Source: Paraburkholderia caribensis
GTDB lineage: Bacteria; Pseudomonadota; Gammaproteobacteria; Burkholderiales; Burkholderiaceae
Direction of reading: 5' to 3'
DNA: 64,000 nt
Assembly (NCBI RefSeq): GCF_002902945.1
Contig: NZ_CP026101.1
Location: forward strand, 1,736,001-1,800,000
This document shows positions 43,399 through 53,573 of this stretch, in pieces (the first letter of the stretch is position 1; every line of letters begins with the position of its first letter). The translations under genes and the position numbers were made by a program. The notes beneath the pieces are model-generated. The model was not told where the DNA came from, did no database searches, and saw nothing but the letters and a program-made list of their open reading frames with translations.

Positions 43399-46300
43399 TC
43401 ACCCAACCCACTTCCTCGCATTCTGAAACACGCGCATCCACGGACTGCCATCCGTAGCGCTGTTCTTCCAGGCATCGGGATGCCAGCTCATCTGCACATT
43501 GCGATGAACGCGCTCGGTATGCGGCATCAGCACAGTAAACCGCCCGTCAGGCGTAGTGACAGAAGTAATCCCAGCCGGCGACCCATTCGGATTGAACGGA
43601 TACTGTTCAGTCAACTGTCCGCGATGATCGACATACCGCATCGCAACCGCGACACGCGCCATATCACCCTGCTGCGAGAAGTCCGCAAACCCCTCGCCGT
43701 GTGCAACGGCAACCGGAATCCGCGATCCTTCCATACCAGCAAAGAAAATCGACGGCGACGACTGCACCTCCACCAGCGAGAAGCGCGCTTCGAATTTCTC
43801 CGACTTGTTGCGCGTGAACTTCGGCCATGCATCCGCGCCAGGAATCATCGACGCAAGGCTGCTCATCATCTGACAGCCATTGCAGATACCAAGCGCGAAC
43901 GTGTCATTGCGACCAAAGAACGCTGCAAACATATCCGCAAGCTGCGCGTTGAAACGGATCGTCTTCGCCCAGCCCTCGCCCGCGCCCAGCACGTCACCAT
44001 ACGAGAAGCCGCCACACGCAACCGCACCCGCAAAATCAGCAAGCGTCGCGCGGCCCGACAGCAAATCACTCATGTGAACGTCGTGCGCATCGAATCCCGC
44101 GCGGTCGAATGCGTAAGCCGTTTCGAGGTGAGAGTTCACGCCCTGCTCCCGCAGCACCGCGACGCGCGGACGCGCGCCCTTGCCGATGAACGGCGCGGCG
44201 ACATCCTCAACGGGATCGAACGACAGGTGCGGCTGGATGCCAGGGTCCGACGCATCGAGCAACGCATCGAATTCCGCATCGGCGCACGCGGGGTTGTCGC
44301 GCAGACGCGAGATGCGCCAGCTCACTTCGCTCCACGTGCGATGCAGCTCGGTACGCGGCGCGTCGAAAATCTTCTTCGCGTCGCGGTAGATTTCAACCAT
44401 GTCGCGCTCGTTCGGCTTGCCGACCACATGCGAGCACGCCGACAAGCCATGTTCGCGCAGCACCGCAAGCACCGCGTCGCGATCGCCGGCACGCACCTGG
44501 ACCACCGCACCGAGCTCTTCGTTGAAGAGCGCGCGGATCGTGCGGTCTTCGCGGCGGCCGCTCGTCTGCTTCGCCCAGTCCTTCGCGTCGCCGTAGTCGA
44601 ACTCGTGATTCGGGTCGAGCGTCAGCATGTCGACGTTCAGCGACACACCCACGTGGCCCGCAAACGCCATTTCGCAAACCGTCGCCCACAGCCCGCCGTC
44701 CGAGCGGTCGTGGTACGCGAGCAGCTTGCCGTCCGCGTTGAGCGCCTGGATCGCCGCAAAGAAACGCTTCAGGTCTTCGGGATCGTCGACGTCAGGCACC
44801 GTGTCGCCGACCTGCTGCGTCACCTGCGCGAGAATACTGCCGCCCAGACGCTGCTTGCCGCGGCCAAGATCGATTGCGATCAGCACCGTTTCGCCCGCTT
44901 CCTTCAGACTCAGCAGTTGCGGCGTGAGATGGCGGCGCACGTCTTCGACGGGCGCAAATGCCGAGATGATCAGCGACACGGGCGCGACCACCTCTTTCTC
45001 GACGTCGCCGTCCGCCCACTTCGTGCGCATCGACAGCGAATCCTTGCCGACAGGAATGCCGATGCCGAGCGCCGGGCACAGTTCCATGCCGATCGCCTTC
45101 ACCGTATCGTACAGCGCCGCGTCTTCGCCCGGGCTGCCGCATGCCGCCATCCAGTTCGCCGACAGCTTCAGTTTGTCCAGCGACGCGATCGGCGCCGCTG
45201 CGATATTCGTCACCACTTCGCCGACTGCCATGCGTCCCGACGCGGGCGCGTCGATCACGGCGAGCGGCGTGCGCTCGGCCATCGCCATGGCTTCACCACG
45301 GAAGCCCGCGTAATCGACCGTGGTGATCGCGCAGTCGGCGACGGGCACCTGCCACGGGCCGACCATCTGGTCGCGCGCCGTCGTGCCGCCCACCGAGCGG
45401 TCGCCGATCGTGATCAGGAACGACTTGCTCGCCACGGTCGGATGACGCAGCACGTCGACGGCTGCCTCGTGCAATGCGACGTGCGTGACGTCGACGGGCT
45501 GCAGCGGCGTCGACACGCGCGTCACGTCGCGATGCATGCGCGGCGGCTTGCCGAGCAGGACTTCCATCGGCATGTCGACGGGCTGGTGCGCGCTCGCGTC
45601 CTTCAGGTCGGCGTCGATCAGTTTCAGCTGACGCTCTTCAGTAGCCGTGCCGACCACCGCGAACGGGCAACGCTCGCGCTCGCAGATCGCCGCGAATTCT
45701 TCGAGCCGCGACGGCGGAATGGCCAGCACGTAACGCTCTTGCGCTTCGTTCGACCAGATTTCGCGCGGCGACAGCCCGCTTTCTTCCAGCTGGACCTTGC
45801 GCAACTCGAACACCGCACCCTTGTCCGCGCCGTCGACGAGTTCCGGGAAGGCGTTCGACAGACCGCCCGCGCCGACGTCGTGGATGCTCAGAATCGGATT
45901 GCCCGCACCCAGCTGCCAGCACGAGTTGATCACTTCCTGCGCGCGCCGCTCGATTTCGGGGTTGCCGCGCTGGACGGAATCGAAGTCGAGTTCGGCCGTG
46001 TTGGTGCCCGTCGCCATCGAACTCGCCGCGCCGCCACCCATGCCGATGCGCATGCCGGGACCGCCGATCTGGATCAGCAGCGAGCCGGCAGGCAGATCGT
46101 GCTTGTGCGTGTGCTGGTCGGAGATATTGCCGAGGCCGCCCGCGATCATGATCGGCTTGTGATAGCCGCGCACGCGGCCCGCGACATTCTGCTCGTACGT
46201 GCGGAAATAGCCGCCGAGGTTCGGACGGCCGAATTCGTTGTTGAACGCGGCGCCGCCGAGCGGCCCGTCGATCATGATCTGCAACGGCGACGCGATGCGG

Positions 46301-47478
46301 TCCGGGCGGCCGTACGTGTCGAATTGGTCGGCGGCATTGCGGTGGCCGATGGGCTGCGTGGCGTCGCGAGCGTTTTCCCACGGCTCGCGCGCGTCGGGCA
46401 AGTCGAGGTTCGACACGGTAAAGCCCGTGAGACCCGCCTTCGGACGCGCGCCGCGGCCCGTCGCGCCTTCGTCGCGGATTTCGCCGCCCGCGCCCGTCGC
46501 AGCGCCCGGGAATGGGGAAATCGCGGTGGGGTGGTTGTGCGTTTCCACCTTCATCAACGTGTGCGTCAATTCGGTGTGACGGCCGTAGCGCTCGCCCGGC
46601 TCGCCTGCATTCGCCTGCTTGCGCGGGAACCAGCGCTCGGCCGGGCCGCCTGCCATGATCGACGAGTTGTCCGAGTACGCGACGATCGTCCCTTGCGGGT
46701 TGAGCTTTTCGGTGTTGCGGATCATGTTGAACAGCGAGATGTCCTGCGCCTCGCCGTCGATCGTCCAGCTTGCGTTGAAGATCTTGTGGCGGCAGTGCTC
46801 GCTGTTGGCCTGCGCGAACATCATCAGTTCGACGTCGGTCGGATTGCGGCCGAGCTTCGTGAAGGCGTCGACGAGATAGTCGATTTCGTCCTCGGCCAGC
46901 GCCAGGCCCAGTTCCATGTTCGCCTGCTCCAGCGCCTTGCGGCCGTCCGTCAACACGGCGACCGTCTGCAGCGGCTTGGCGGGCAGCTCGTCGAACAGGT
47001 GCATCGCGTGATCGCGCGACGGCGCGACGCTTTCCGTCATCCGGTCATGCAGCGCCGCCGCCACGGCGGCGCGCGTCTCGTCCGACAGCGCCTTCTTGCC
47101 GCCGAGCAGCCCGCTTTTCAGCACGACCGTGTACTCGATGCCGCGCTCGATGCGCCGGACATGCGTCAAGCCGCAGTGAAGCGCGATGTCCGTGGCCTTG
47201 CTCGCCCACGGCGACACGGTGCCGAAGCGCGGCACGACGAGGAAGGTTTCGACGGCACCCTTGTCCTTGCCGGCGTCGAACGGATCGCCGTAGTGCATCA
47301 GCGCTTCGATCTTCGCGCTGTCTTCCGCGGCGAGCGGCGTCTGCGAGTTCACGAAATGCAGATACTGGCCGCGCACGCCGACGATGCTGGCGTCGATGCG
47401 CGACAACGTGTCGAGCAGGCGGGTTTGACGGAAATCGGAGAGGGCCGAAGCGCCGGGGAAACACGAGAAGTGAGCCAT
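43399..47478 (-). CDS. purL: Phosphoribosylformylglycinamidine synthase (large, single-chain)
   Basis: Fourth step of purine synthesis: FGAR + glutamine + ATP to FGAM. The 1359-residue protein is the large proteobacterial PurL. It has an N-terminal PurS-like domain, two PurM-like halves (AQANSEHCRHKIFNASW; MKVETHNHPTAISPFPGAATG) and a class I glutaminase domain. The glutaminase cysteine lies in GICNGCQMMSSL and the His in MPHTERVHRNVQMSWHP. Length is normal for the family. Its promoter candidate lies at 47591. It ends beside the large inverted repeat, only 25 bases from its right edge. Confidence 0.96.
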   Translation of the reverse strand: MAHFSCFPGASALSDFRQTRLLDTLSRIDASIVGVRGQYLHFVNSQTPLAAEDSAKIEALMHYGDPFDAGKDKGAVETFLVVPRFGTVSPWASKATDIALHCGLTHVRRIERGIEYTVVLKSGLLGGKKALSDETRAAVAAALHDRMTESVAPSRDHAMHLFDELPAKPLQTVAVLTDGRKALEQANMELGLALAEDEIDYLVDAFTKLGRNPTDVELMMFAQANSEHCRHKIFNASWTIDGEAQDISLFNMIRNTEKLNPQGTIVAYSDNSSIMAGGPAERWFPRKQANAGEPGERYGRHTELTHTLMKVETHNHPTAISPFPGAATGAGGEIRDEGATGRGARPKAGLTGFTVSNLDLPDAREPWENARDATQPIGHRNAADQFDTYGRPDRIASPLQIMIDGPLGGAAFNNEFGRPNLGGYFRTYEQNVAGRVRGYHKPIMIAGGLGNISDQHTHKHDLPAGSLLIQIGGPGMRIGMGGGAASSMATGTNTAELDFDSVQRGNPEIERRAQEVINSCWQLGAGNPILSIHDVGAGGLSNAFPELVDGADKGAVFELRKVQLEESGLSPREIWSNEAQERYVLAIPPSRLEEFAAICERERCPFAVVGTATEERQLKLIDADLKDASAHQPVDMPMEVLLGKPPRMHRDVTRVSTPLQPVDVTHVALHEAAVDVLRHPTVASKSFLITIGDRSVGGTTARDQMVGPWQVPVADCAITTVDYAGFRGEAMAMAERTPLAVIDAPASGRMAVGEVVTNIAAAPIASLDKLKLSANWMAACGSPGEDAALYDTVKAIGMELCPALGIGIPVGKDSLSMRTKWADGDVEKEVVAPVSLIISAFAPVEDVRRHLTPQLLSLKEAGETVLIAIDLGRGKQRLGGSILAQVTQQVGDTVPDVDDPEDLKRFFAAIQALNADGKLLAYHDRSDGGLWATVCEMAFAGHVGVSLNVDMLTLDPNHEFDYGDAKDWAKQTSGRREDRTIRALFNEELGAVVQVRAGDRDAVLAVLREHGLSACSHVVGKPNERDMVEIYRDAKKIFDAPRTELHRTWSEVSWRISRLRDNPACADAEFDALLDASDPGIQPHLSFDPVEDVAAPFIGKGARPRVAVLREQGVNSHLETAYAFDRAGFDAHDVHMSDLLSGRATLADFAGAVACGGFSYGDVLGAGEGWAKTIRFNAQLADMFAAFFGRNDTFALGICNGCQMMSSLASMIPGADAWPKFTRNKSEKFEARFSLVEVQSSPSIFFAGMEGSRIPVAVAHGEGFADFSQQGDMARVAVAMRYVDHRGQLTEQYPFNPNGSPAGITSVTTPDGRFTVLMPHTERVHRNVQMSWHPDAWKNSATDGSPWMRVFQNARKWVG

Positions 47479-47585
47479 GGACTTGACGTTGCGTCGATCG
47501 GTTGCGTCGCTGGGTGCCGCGCGCGATTACCCGTGGCAATCGCTCGGACAGTCGCGCGTGGAGGCGACGTGAGGCGTAAGGAAGT

Positions 47586-47602
47586 CCGGGATTATAACCC
47601 GG
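47586..47602 (-). promoter_or_regulatory. Putative purL -10 element inside a palindrome
   Basis: On the minus strand a perfect TATAAT (47596-47591) lies about 113 bases before the purL start. It is flanked symmetrically by CCGGG and CCCGG (47586-47602). No good -35 hexamer is seen at 17 bases, so an activator or operator role is possible. The remainder of 47479-47936 shows no gene. Confidence 0.45.
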
Positions 47603-47936
47603 GAAGGCCCGGCAGACCTGCCTCACATGACGCTCCGCGCGCTTTGGCAACGTGTCCCCGGCGGCGGCATGCCCCGCCGGCAATGCGCCGCGTCATTTTG
47701 AGACGTGTTTCCGGCCGTTCGTGGTAGGCGGATTGCGCGTTCCCTCTTGCCGCCTGTCCCATAGCGCGCGCCCGTCGAGCGCCCTTCCCGCGCCGAACGG
47801 CAGCGTGCCGGACGGGTCGTTTGACTGATATCATTCGGCCTTTCATCAGATCGGTGCAGCATCGGCTTGTCGCGCTGCGCCGCATGTCACGTCATACGCC
47901 TGGCCCCACGCGTGCCGCCGGCAACACGAATTAACC

Positions 47937-49238
47937 ATGGATGTCATTGTCATTGGCGGCGGGATCGTCGGCGTCGCCACCGCCTATCAGCTTCGCGCGG
48001 CCGGTCATCGGGTGTGCGTCGTCGAACGGCACGCCACCGTCGCCCAAGGCGCGACCTACGGTCACGGCGGCACCTTGCTGCCCACGCCGCTCGACGTGTG
48101 GTTCGGCCCGACCTTCATGCAGCACCGTCAGGCCGCCAAAAGCGGCGTGATCAAGAAGACGGGCTTCAACGGGCAGGTGCGCGACTTCGTCCGCACGCTC
48201 TCGGCGCTCGCCGGGCCCGAAGCGTTCAAGAAGCAGTTTTCGCTGCTGCGTCCGCTGATCGAATCGGCGCGCCAGTCGCTTGCCGACATCGAGCATCACT
48301 TCAATCTGGAATTCGAGCAGTCGAACGGACAGCTCTACCTGGTGCGCAGCCAGCAGGACTGGGAGCACACGCAGCCCGCGCTCGACCTGCTGCGCCAGTT
48401 CGAAGTGCCGCATCACGTGCTGAGCCCTCAGGAATGTCAGACCATCGAGCATTCGATTCCGCTCGAGCCGCATTTCGCGGGCGGCGTGCTGTTCGACGAC
48501 GAAGGCACGGCGAACTGTCCGCTGTTCGCGAAGTTGCTCAAGCAGACGCTCGATGCGCAAGGCGGCGTACAGTTTCAGTGCGGCCGCGAAGTGACGGGTA
48601 TCCGCCTCGACAACCAGCGCGCTGCCGTCGAACTGGCGCCCGCCAACGGCGAATCGACGCGCTCGCGCGAAGTCGACGTGATCAGCGCGGACGCGGTGGT
48701 CGTCGCTGCGGGCGTGGGCAGTCTCGCGCTGCTGGAGAAGCTCGGGCTGAACCTGCCGCTGCACCCGCTGCGCCTGCATAACCTCGTCGCGCCGATCGCT
48801 CGCGAGGAGTTCGCGCCCCATACGACGGTGATCGATGCCGTCAAGCGCATCACGATCACGCGCAGCAACCACCGGCTGCGCATTGCGGGCGGCGCGGTGC
48901 TGCAAAGCGCGAGCCAGACCCGGCTGCCGCTGCCCGAGCCGCTGACGAAGGAAGCGCTCGCGCTGCTCAGCCAGGCGACCCACGACTGGGTGCCGGGCTC
49001 GGCGCGCATTTCCGCCGCCCTGCCGTGGGAAGGCGTAAAACTGCTGTCGCCCGACGGTCTGCCCGTGACGGGCAATGCGCTGCATCCGCGGCTTTTTGTA
49101 AACGCGGCGCACGGTCCCGTCGGCTGGGGCCTCGCATGCGGTTCGGGCAAGCTGATTGCGAGCCTCGTGTCCGGCGCGCCGTCGGAGTTGCCGCCTGACA
49201 CGATCGCGGCGCTTCGACCCGAACGCTTCAACGGATAA
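47937..49238 (+). CDS. DadA-like FAD-dependent D-amino-acid dehydrogenase
   Basis: A 433-residue membrane-associated flavoprotein oxidising D-amino acids or a related amine. The FAD Rossmann motif is VIVIGGGIVGVATAYQL, followed by the DadA-type ATYGHGGTLLPTP and LPWEGVKLLSPDGLPVTG with the C-terminal GPVGWGLACGSGK. Substrate is not certain, as D-amino-acid dehydrogenase, glycine oxidase and sarcosine oxidase families share this fold. Divergent from purL. Confidence 0.88.
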   Translation: MDVIVIGGGIVGVATAYQLRAAGHRVCVVERHATVAQGATYGHGGTLLPTPLDVWFGPTFMQHRQAAKSGVIKKTGFNGQVRDFVRTLSALAGPEAFKKQFSLLRPLIESARQSLADIEHHFNLEFEQSNGQLYLVRSQQDWEHTQPALDLLRQFEVPHHVLSPQECQTIEHSIPLEPHFAGGVLFDDEGTANCPLFAKLLKQTLDAQGGVQFQCGREVTGIRLDNQRAAVELAPANGESTRSREVDVISADAVVVAAGVGSLALLEKLGLNLPLHPLRLHNLVAPIAREEFAPHTTVIDAVKRITITRSNHRLRIAGGAVLQSASQTRLPLPEPLTKEALALLSQATHDWVPGSARISAALPWEGVKLLSPDGLPVTGNALHPRLFVNAAHGPVGWGLACGSGKLIASLVSGAPSELPPDTIAALRPERFNG

Positions 49239-49345
49239 CCCGTTCCGGCAGGGGGCGGTTATTCGTCCTATGCCATTGCGCGTGCTGGCGACAGCACGCG
49301 CATTGCCACTACCATGGGCGTACCCTGTTGCTCTCGTACGCTGCC

Positions 49346-50923
49346 ATGACCGATACCTCCTTGCCTTTCCTTCACGACGCGCTCGTCAAGCCGTATGACC
49401 GGCCATTTCCGCTGCTGGGCGTCGCCGAGCTGCGCGCGCTCGAAACAGACGCCGGGGCGACGCTGCCCGCCCACACACTGATGGGCCGCGCCGGACGTGC
49501 GGGCGCGCGCTTTCTGCTCGACCATATCAACCTTGACGGTACGAGTAGTCCGCACGAGCCGGTATGGCTCGTAGCCGGCCCTGGCAACAACGGCGGCGAC
49601 GCGCTCGTCGTGGCGGCTGAACTGCATCGCGCCGGTATCACGGTCCACGTCTGCATGCCCGTCGAAGTGAAGCCCGACGACGCCCGTTGGGCGCTGGCCG
49701 AAGCGCGCGCGGCGGGCGTGCCGATCTCGAATGCCGTGCCCGACTCGTTCGACGAATACAGCTGGGTCGTCGACGGTATGTTCGGCATCGGCTTGGCCCG
49801 ACCTCTGGACGGCGTGTTCGCGTCGATTGCCGGCCGTTTGTCCGCGCGCGCGAAGACACGCGGGCGCGTGCTGGCGCTCGACGTGCCGAGCGGCCTGGAC
49901 AGCGATACGGGCAATGTCGTCGAAGGGGGCGCGGCCGTCCGCGCCACGCACACGGTCACGTTCATTGGCGCGAAGCCGGGTCTCTACATGGGTTCGGGAC
50001 GCGACCTTGCGGGCGATGTGATCATCGCGTCCATCGGGCTCGAATGGCCTCCCGAACCGCACGTGCGGCTCAACGGGCCCGCCCTTTTCGTTCCGCATTT
50101 CCCGCCGCGCGATTACTCCACACACAAAGGCACGTTCGGCAGCGTGGCCGTCGTGGGCGGCGATACGGGCATGTGCGGCGCGCCGATTCTCGCGGCGCGC
50201 GCCGCGTTGTACGCGGGCGCGGGCAAGGTCCACGTCGCGTTTCTCGGCGCGGGCAGCCCGCCTTACGATCCGCCTCATCCTGAACTGATGCTGCATCCGC
50301 TTGACGAACTGCCGCTCGCGGAGATGGACGCGTTGTCGATCGGCTGCGGAATGGGCAAGCGCGAGCGCGCCGTCGGCGTGCTGCACGACGTGCTGCCGCT
50401 AGACGTGCCGAAACTGCTGGACGCCGATGCGTTGAATCTGATCGCCGCTCACGCCGATCTCGCCGCTGCCGTGAAGCAGCGTGGCGAGTCGGCGAACGAT
50501 CCGTGCGTGCTGACGCCTCATCCGCTCGAAGCGGCGCGCCTGCTCGGCACCGACGCAAAGAGCGTGCAGCGCGACCGGCTGGAAGCGGCGCGCGCACTGG
50601 CCGCGCGTTACGCAAGCGTCATCGTGCTGAAAGGCACGGGCACGGTGATCGCAGCGCCGGACGGGCGCGTTGCCGTCAACCCGACGGGCAACGCGGCGCT
50701 CGCGACGGGCGGCACGGGCGACGTGCTCGGCGGCCTGATCGGCGCCTTCCTCGGGCAAGGTCTTCCGCGCTACGAGGCAGCGCTTGCGGGCGTCTTTCTG
50801 CACGGTTTCGCCGCCGACATGCTAACAACGCGCGGCAAAGGCCCGGCCGGTCTCACCGCGGGCGAACTCGCGCCGATGGTACGCAAGTTGTTGAACCGGC
50901 TGGTGTATCCGTTGCGCGATTGA
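49346..50923 (+). CDS. nnr: Bifunctional NAD(P)H-hydrate epimerase / ADP-dependent dehydratase
   Basis: Repairs hydrated NAD(P)H. The 525-residue fusion has an N-terminal YjeF_N epimerase domain (GPGNNGGDALVVAAELHRAG) and a C-terminal ribokinase-like dehydratase (HKGTFGSVAVVGGDTGM; nucleotide-site ATGGTGDVLGGLIGAFL). ATG 49346 was chosen; a start 6 codons earlier lacks a ribosome site. It runs in the same direction as the DadA-like gene upstream and pgi downstream, but a 268-base gap suggests pgi has its own promoter. Confidence 0.93.
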   Translation: MTDTSLPFLHDALVKPYDRPFPLLGVAELRALETDAGATLPAHTLMGRAGRAGARFLLDHINLDGTSSPHEPVWLVAGPGNNGGDALVVAAELHRAGITVHVCMPVEVKPDDARWALAEARAAGVPISNAVPDSFDEYSWVVDGMFGIGLARPLDGVFASIAGRLSARAKTRGRVLALDVPSGLDSDTGNVVEGGAAVRATHTVTFIGAKPGLYMGSGRDLAGDVIIASIGLEWPPEPHVRLNGPALFVPHFPPRDYSTHKGTFGSVAVVGGDTGMCGAPILAARAALYAGAGKVHVAFLGAGSPPYDPPHPELMLHPLDELPLAEMDALSIGCGMGKRERAVGVLHDVLPLDVPKLLDADALNLIAAHADLAAAVKQRGESANDPCVLTPHPLEAARLLGTDAKSVQRDRLEAARALAARYASVIVLKGTGTVIAAPDGRVAVNPTGNAALATGGTGDVLGGLIGAFLGQGLPRYEAALAGVFLHGFAADMLTTRGKGPAGLTAGELAPMVRKLLNRLVYPLRD

Positions 50924-51191
50924 CGGCCTGCCCGTGCCGGCGGCCGTGTCCCGCTATCTGGCGGCGCGTCCCATCTATCCCGGCTGTCATCCTGGCCCGC
51001 TATACTGGTTGACTGCGTCGCACGGCCGTCCATCGGCCGCGACGCGAATGCAGACGCCCGCTGACGGGGCACGAGACACGCCGCCGCGCATCCGGCGACC
51101 GTACCGCTCAGCCAACCGCGCGTCTGCAGATCACCCCCGGCACGCCCGATGCGCGGCCGGCCATTCGTTTTCCTTCGTTAGACGGACGGTT

Positions 51192-52814
51192 ATGACTCTC
51201 AACTCGCTCCCCGCCTGGAACTCGCTGCAAACACACTACGAACAGATTCGCGATGCGCGCCTGCGCGACTGGTTTGCACCCGAGAACGATCCCGCGCCGA
51301 CGCGCGCCGAACGGTTCACGCTTGCCGGCGGCGGTCTCGCGGCCGACTTCTCGAAGAACCGCATCACCGACGAAACGCTGAAGCTGCTCGTGCAGCTCGC
51401 GCGTGAAGCCAATGTTGAAAAACGTCGCGACGCGATGTTCGCGGGCGACATCGTCAATCCCACGGAAGGCCGCGCGGTGCTACATACGGCGCTGCGCGCC
51501 AGCAATCCGAACGCGCCGTTCTACGGCAAGATTCAAGCCGAGCGTGCAAAGATGGCCGCGTTCGCCGACAAGGTCCGCAGCGGCGAATGGAAGGGCTATA
51601 CGGGCAAGCGCATTCGCTATGTCGTGAACATCGGCATCGGCGGCTCGGACCTCGGGCCGAAGATGGTCGTGCATGCGCTGCATCACCTCGCCACACCCGA
51701 CATCACCACGCACTTCGTCTCGAACGTCGACGGCGCGGACCTGTATCGCGTGCTGACCGAGATCGATCCGGAGGAAACGCTGGCCATCATCGTCTCGAAG
51801 ACGTTCACCACGCTCGAAACGATGACCAACGCCAATTCGCTGCGCGACTGGTTCGTCGAGAAAGGCTGCCCTCAAAACGAACTCGCGAAGCACTTCGTCG
51901 GCGTTTCGGCGAATCCCGCCGAAGTCGTCAAGTTCGGCATTGCGCAGGAAAACGTGTTCGAGATGTGGGACTGGGTTGGCGGCCGCTATTCGCTGTGGTC
52001 GGCCGTGGGCCTGTCGATCATGATCGCCGTCGGTCCGAAACAGTTCGACGAACTGCTCGCGGGCGCAAACGAGATGGACGAGCATTTCCGCAGCGCGCCG
52101 CTCGATCGCAACCTGCCCGTGCTGATGGGCATGATCGGCATCTGGTATCGAAACTTCTTCGGCTCGCAAAGCTATCTGGTCGCGCCGTACTCGGAAGCGC
52201 TGCATTTCCTGCCGTCATACCTGCAGCAGCTCGAAATGGAAAGCAACGGCAAGCAGGCGTGTCTGGACGGCTCGTTCGTTACCTACGATACATCCGCTGT
52301 CACGTGGGGCGAGCCGGGCACGAACGGTCAGCACGCATTCTTCCAGATGCTGCACCAGGGGCCGACCATCGTCCCGATCGATTTCGTCGCCGTGCTGACG
52401 CCCGAGCACCCGCTCGTGTCGCATCATCCGAAGCTGCTGGCAAACTGCTTCGCGCAAAGCGAGGCGCTGATGCTCGGCCGCACGCGTGAAGAGGCCGAAA
52501 AAGTGGCCGGCCCGAACAAGCCGGAACTCGTGCCTCACATCATGTTCCCGGGCAATCGTCCTACCACGACGCTGCTCGTCGATGCCCTCACCGCCCGCTC
52601 GCTCGGCGCGCTGATCGCGCTGTACGAACACAAGGTGCTCGTGCAAGGCACGGTCTGGAACATCAACTCCTTCGACCAGTGGGGCGTCGAGCTGGGCAAG
52701 ATCCTCGGCAAGGTCGTCGAGGCGGATCTCACCAGCGCCAGCACCGATGAAAAGAAGCACGACTCGTCGACGTCGGCGCTGATCGCACGGGCGCGAGCGG
52801 CACTGAAGCGCTGA
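51192..52814 (+). CDS. pgi: Glucose-6-phosphate isomerase
   Basis: Interconverts glucose-6-P and fructose-6-P. The 540-residue enzyme has both signatures: DWVGGRYSLWSAVGL and GEPGTNGQHAFFQMLHQG, and IGIGGSDLGPKMV near the N-terminus. Start ATG 51192 precedes TLNSLPAWNSLQTHYEQ; the long in-frame open stretch upstream lacks support. It supplies fructose-6-P to EPS precursor synthesis and glucose-6-P to trehalose synthesis in this window, though not as a linked operon. Closed by the terminator at 52840. Confidence 0.96.
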   Translation: MTLNSLPAWNSLQTHYEQIRDARLRDWFAPENDPAPTRAERFTLAGGGLAADFSKNRITDETLKLLVQLAREANVEKRRDAMFAGDIVNPTEGRAVLHTALRASNPNAPFYGKIQAERAKMAAFADKVRSGEWKGYTGKRIRYVVNIGIGGSDLGPKMVVHALHHLATPDITTHFVSNVDGADLYRVLTEIDPEETLAIIVSKTFTTLETMTNANSLRDWFVEKGCPQNELAKHFVGVSANPAEVVKFGIAQENVFEMWDWVGGRYSLWSAVGLSIMIAVGPKQFDELLAGANEMDEHFRSAPLDRNLPVLMGMIGIWYRNFFGSQSYLVAPYSEALHFLPSYLQQLEMESNGKQACLDGSFVTYDTSAVTWGEPGTNGQHAFFQMLHQGPTIVPIDFVAVLTPEHPLVSHHPKLLANCFAQSEALMLGRTREEAEKVAGPNKPELVPHIMFPGNRPTTTLLVDALTARSLGALIALYEHKVLVQGTVWNINSFDQWGVELGKILGKVVEADLTSASTDEKKHDSSTSALIARARAALKR

Positions 52815-52839
52815 CCCTTCGTTCAGCGGCTTGAATGCA

Positions 52840-52871
52840 AACGGGCCTTCCTCCAGAAGGCCCGTTTTTTT
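52840..52871 (+). terminator. Terminator of pgi
   Basis: AACGGGCCTTC / GAAGGCCCGTT 11-bp stem, 5-base loop, then TTTTT. Confidence 0.9.
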
Positions 52872-52886
52872 GCCCGCACTATCCGA

Positions 52887-53573
52887 TCAGATCAGGCGCC
52901 CTGCTTCGATCGTCACGGTCGTATCGCAGCGGCGAGCAAGCTCGACGTCGTGCGTGACGAGCACCAGCGTCGCACCGTTTGCGCGGTTCATCTCGAACAT
53001 CAGATCGATGACGGCATGGCCTGTTGCGGCATCGAGGCTGCCCGTCGGCTCGTCGGCGAACAGGACGGCGGGATGCGTGGCGAAAGCGCGGGCAAGCGCC
53101 ACACGCTGCTGCTCTCCGCCCGACAGCAGCTTCGGGTAATGCCGCATGCGCTCGCCGAGGCCAACCTGGGTCAGCAGTGTTCGCGCGCGCGCGTGGATGT
53201 CGCGTGCCGGCAGCTCGCCCTGCAGCTCGAGCGGAAGCGTGACGTTCTCGAGCGCAGTGAGATGCGGCATCAACTGGAAGGACTGAAACACAAAGCCGAC
53301 GGAGCCATTGCGTAGCGCGGCGCGGCCGTCTTCATCGAGTTCCGTCAGTTCGCGGCCAAGCAGACGAACCGACCCCGAGGTCGCGCTGTCCAATCCGGCA
53401 AGCAGTCCGAGCAGCGTAGACTTGCCGGAGCCCGACGCGCCGACGATCGCCACGCGGCTGCTCGCCTGAATCGACAGGTCGATGTTGTCGAGGATCGTCA
53501 GCTCACCCGTCGCATCCTTAACCCTCTTGCATAAACCCCGCACTTCGATGACTGGACCGGTTTTCTTTTGCAT
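52887..53573 (-). CDS. ybbA: ABC transporter ATP-binding protein (YbbA/LolD type)
   Basis: A 228-residue ATPase of the MacB/LolD subgroup. Walker A GASGSGKSTL, Q-loop VFQSFQLMPHLTALENV, signature LSGGEQQRVALARA, Walker B AVLFADEPTGSLD and H-loop VTHDVELA are all present. The partner YbbP-type permease is not adjacent. The gene pairs head-to-head with the tesA-like gene as in E. coli, and the two start codons share one CATG (53571-53574). No strong ribosome site for the start was seen. Confidence 0.88.
   Translation of the reverse strand: MQKKTGPVIEVRGLCKRVKDATGELTILDNIDLSIQASSRVAIVGASGSGKSTLLGLLAGLDSATSGSVRLLGRELTELDEDGRAALRNGSVGFVFQSFQLMPHLTALENVTLPLELQGELPARDIHARARTLLTQVGLGERMRHYPKLLSGGEQQRVALARAFATHPAVLFADEPTGSLDAATGHAVIDLMFEMNRANGATLVLVTHDVELARRCDTTVTIEAGRLI

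Noticed and set aside
43480..47727. Open frame of more than 1400 codons opposite purL
   Set aside because: Mirror of the purL reading frame. No ribosome site, no recognisable domain, and composition typical of antisense frames in GC-rich DNA.
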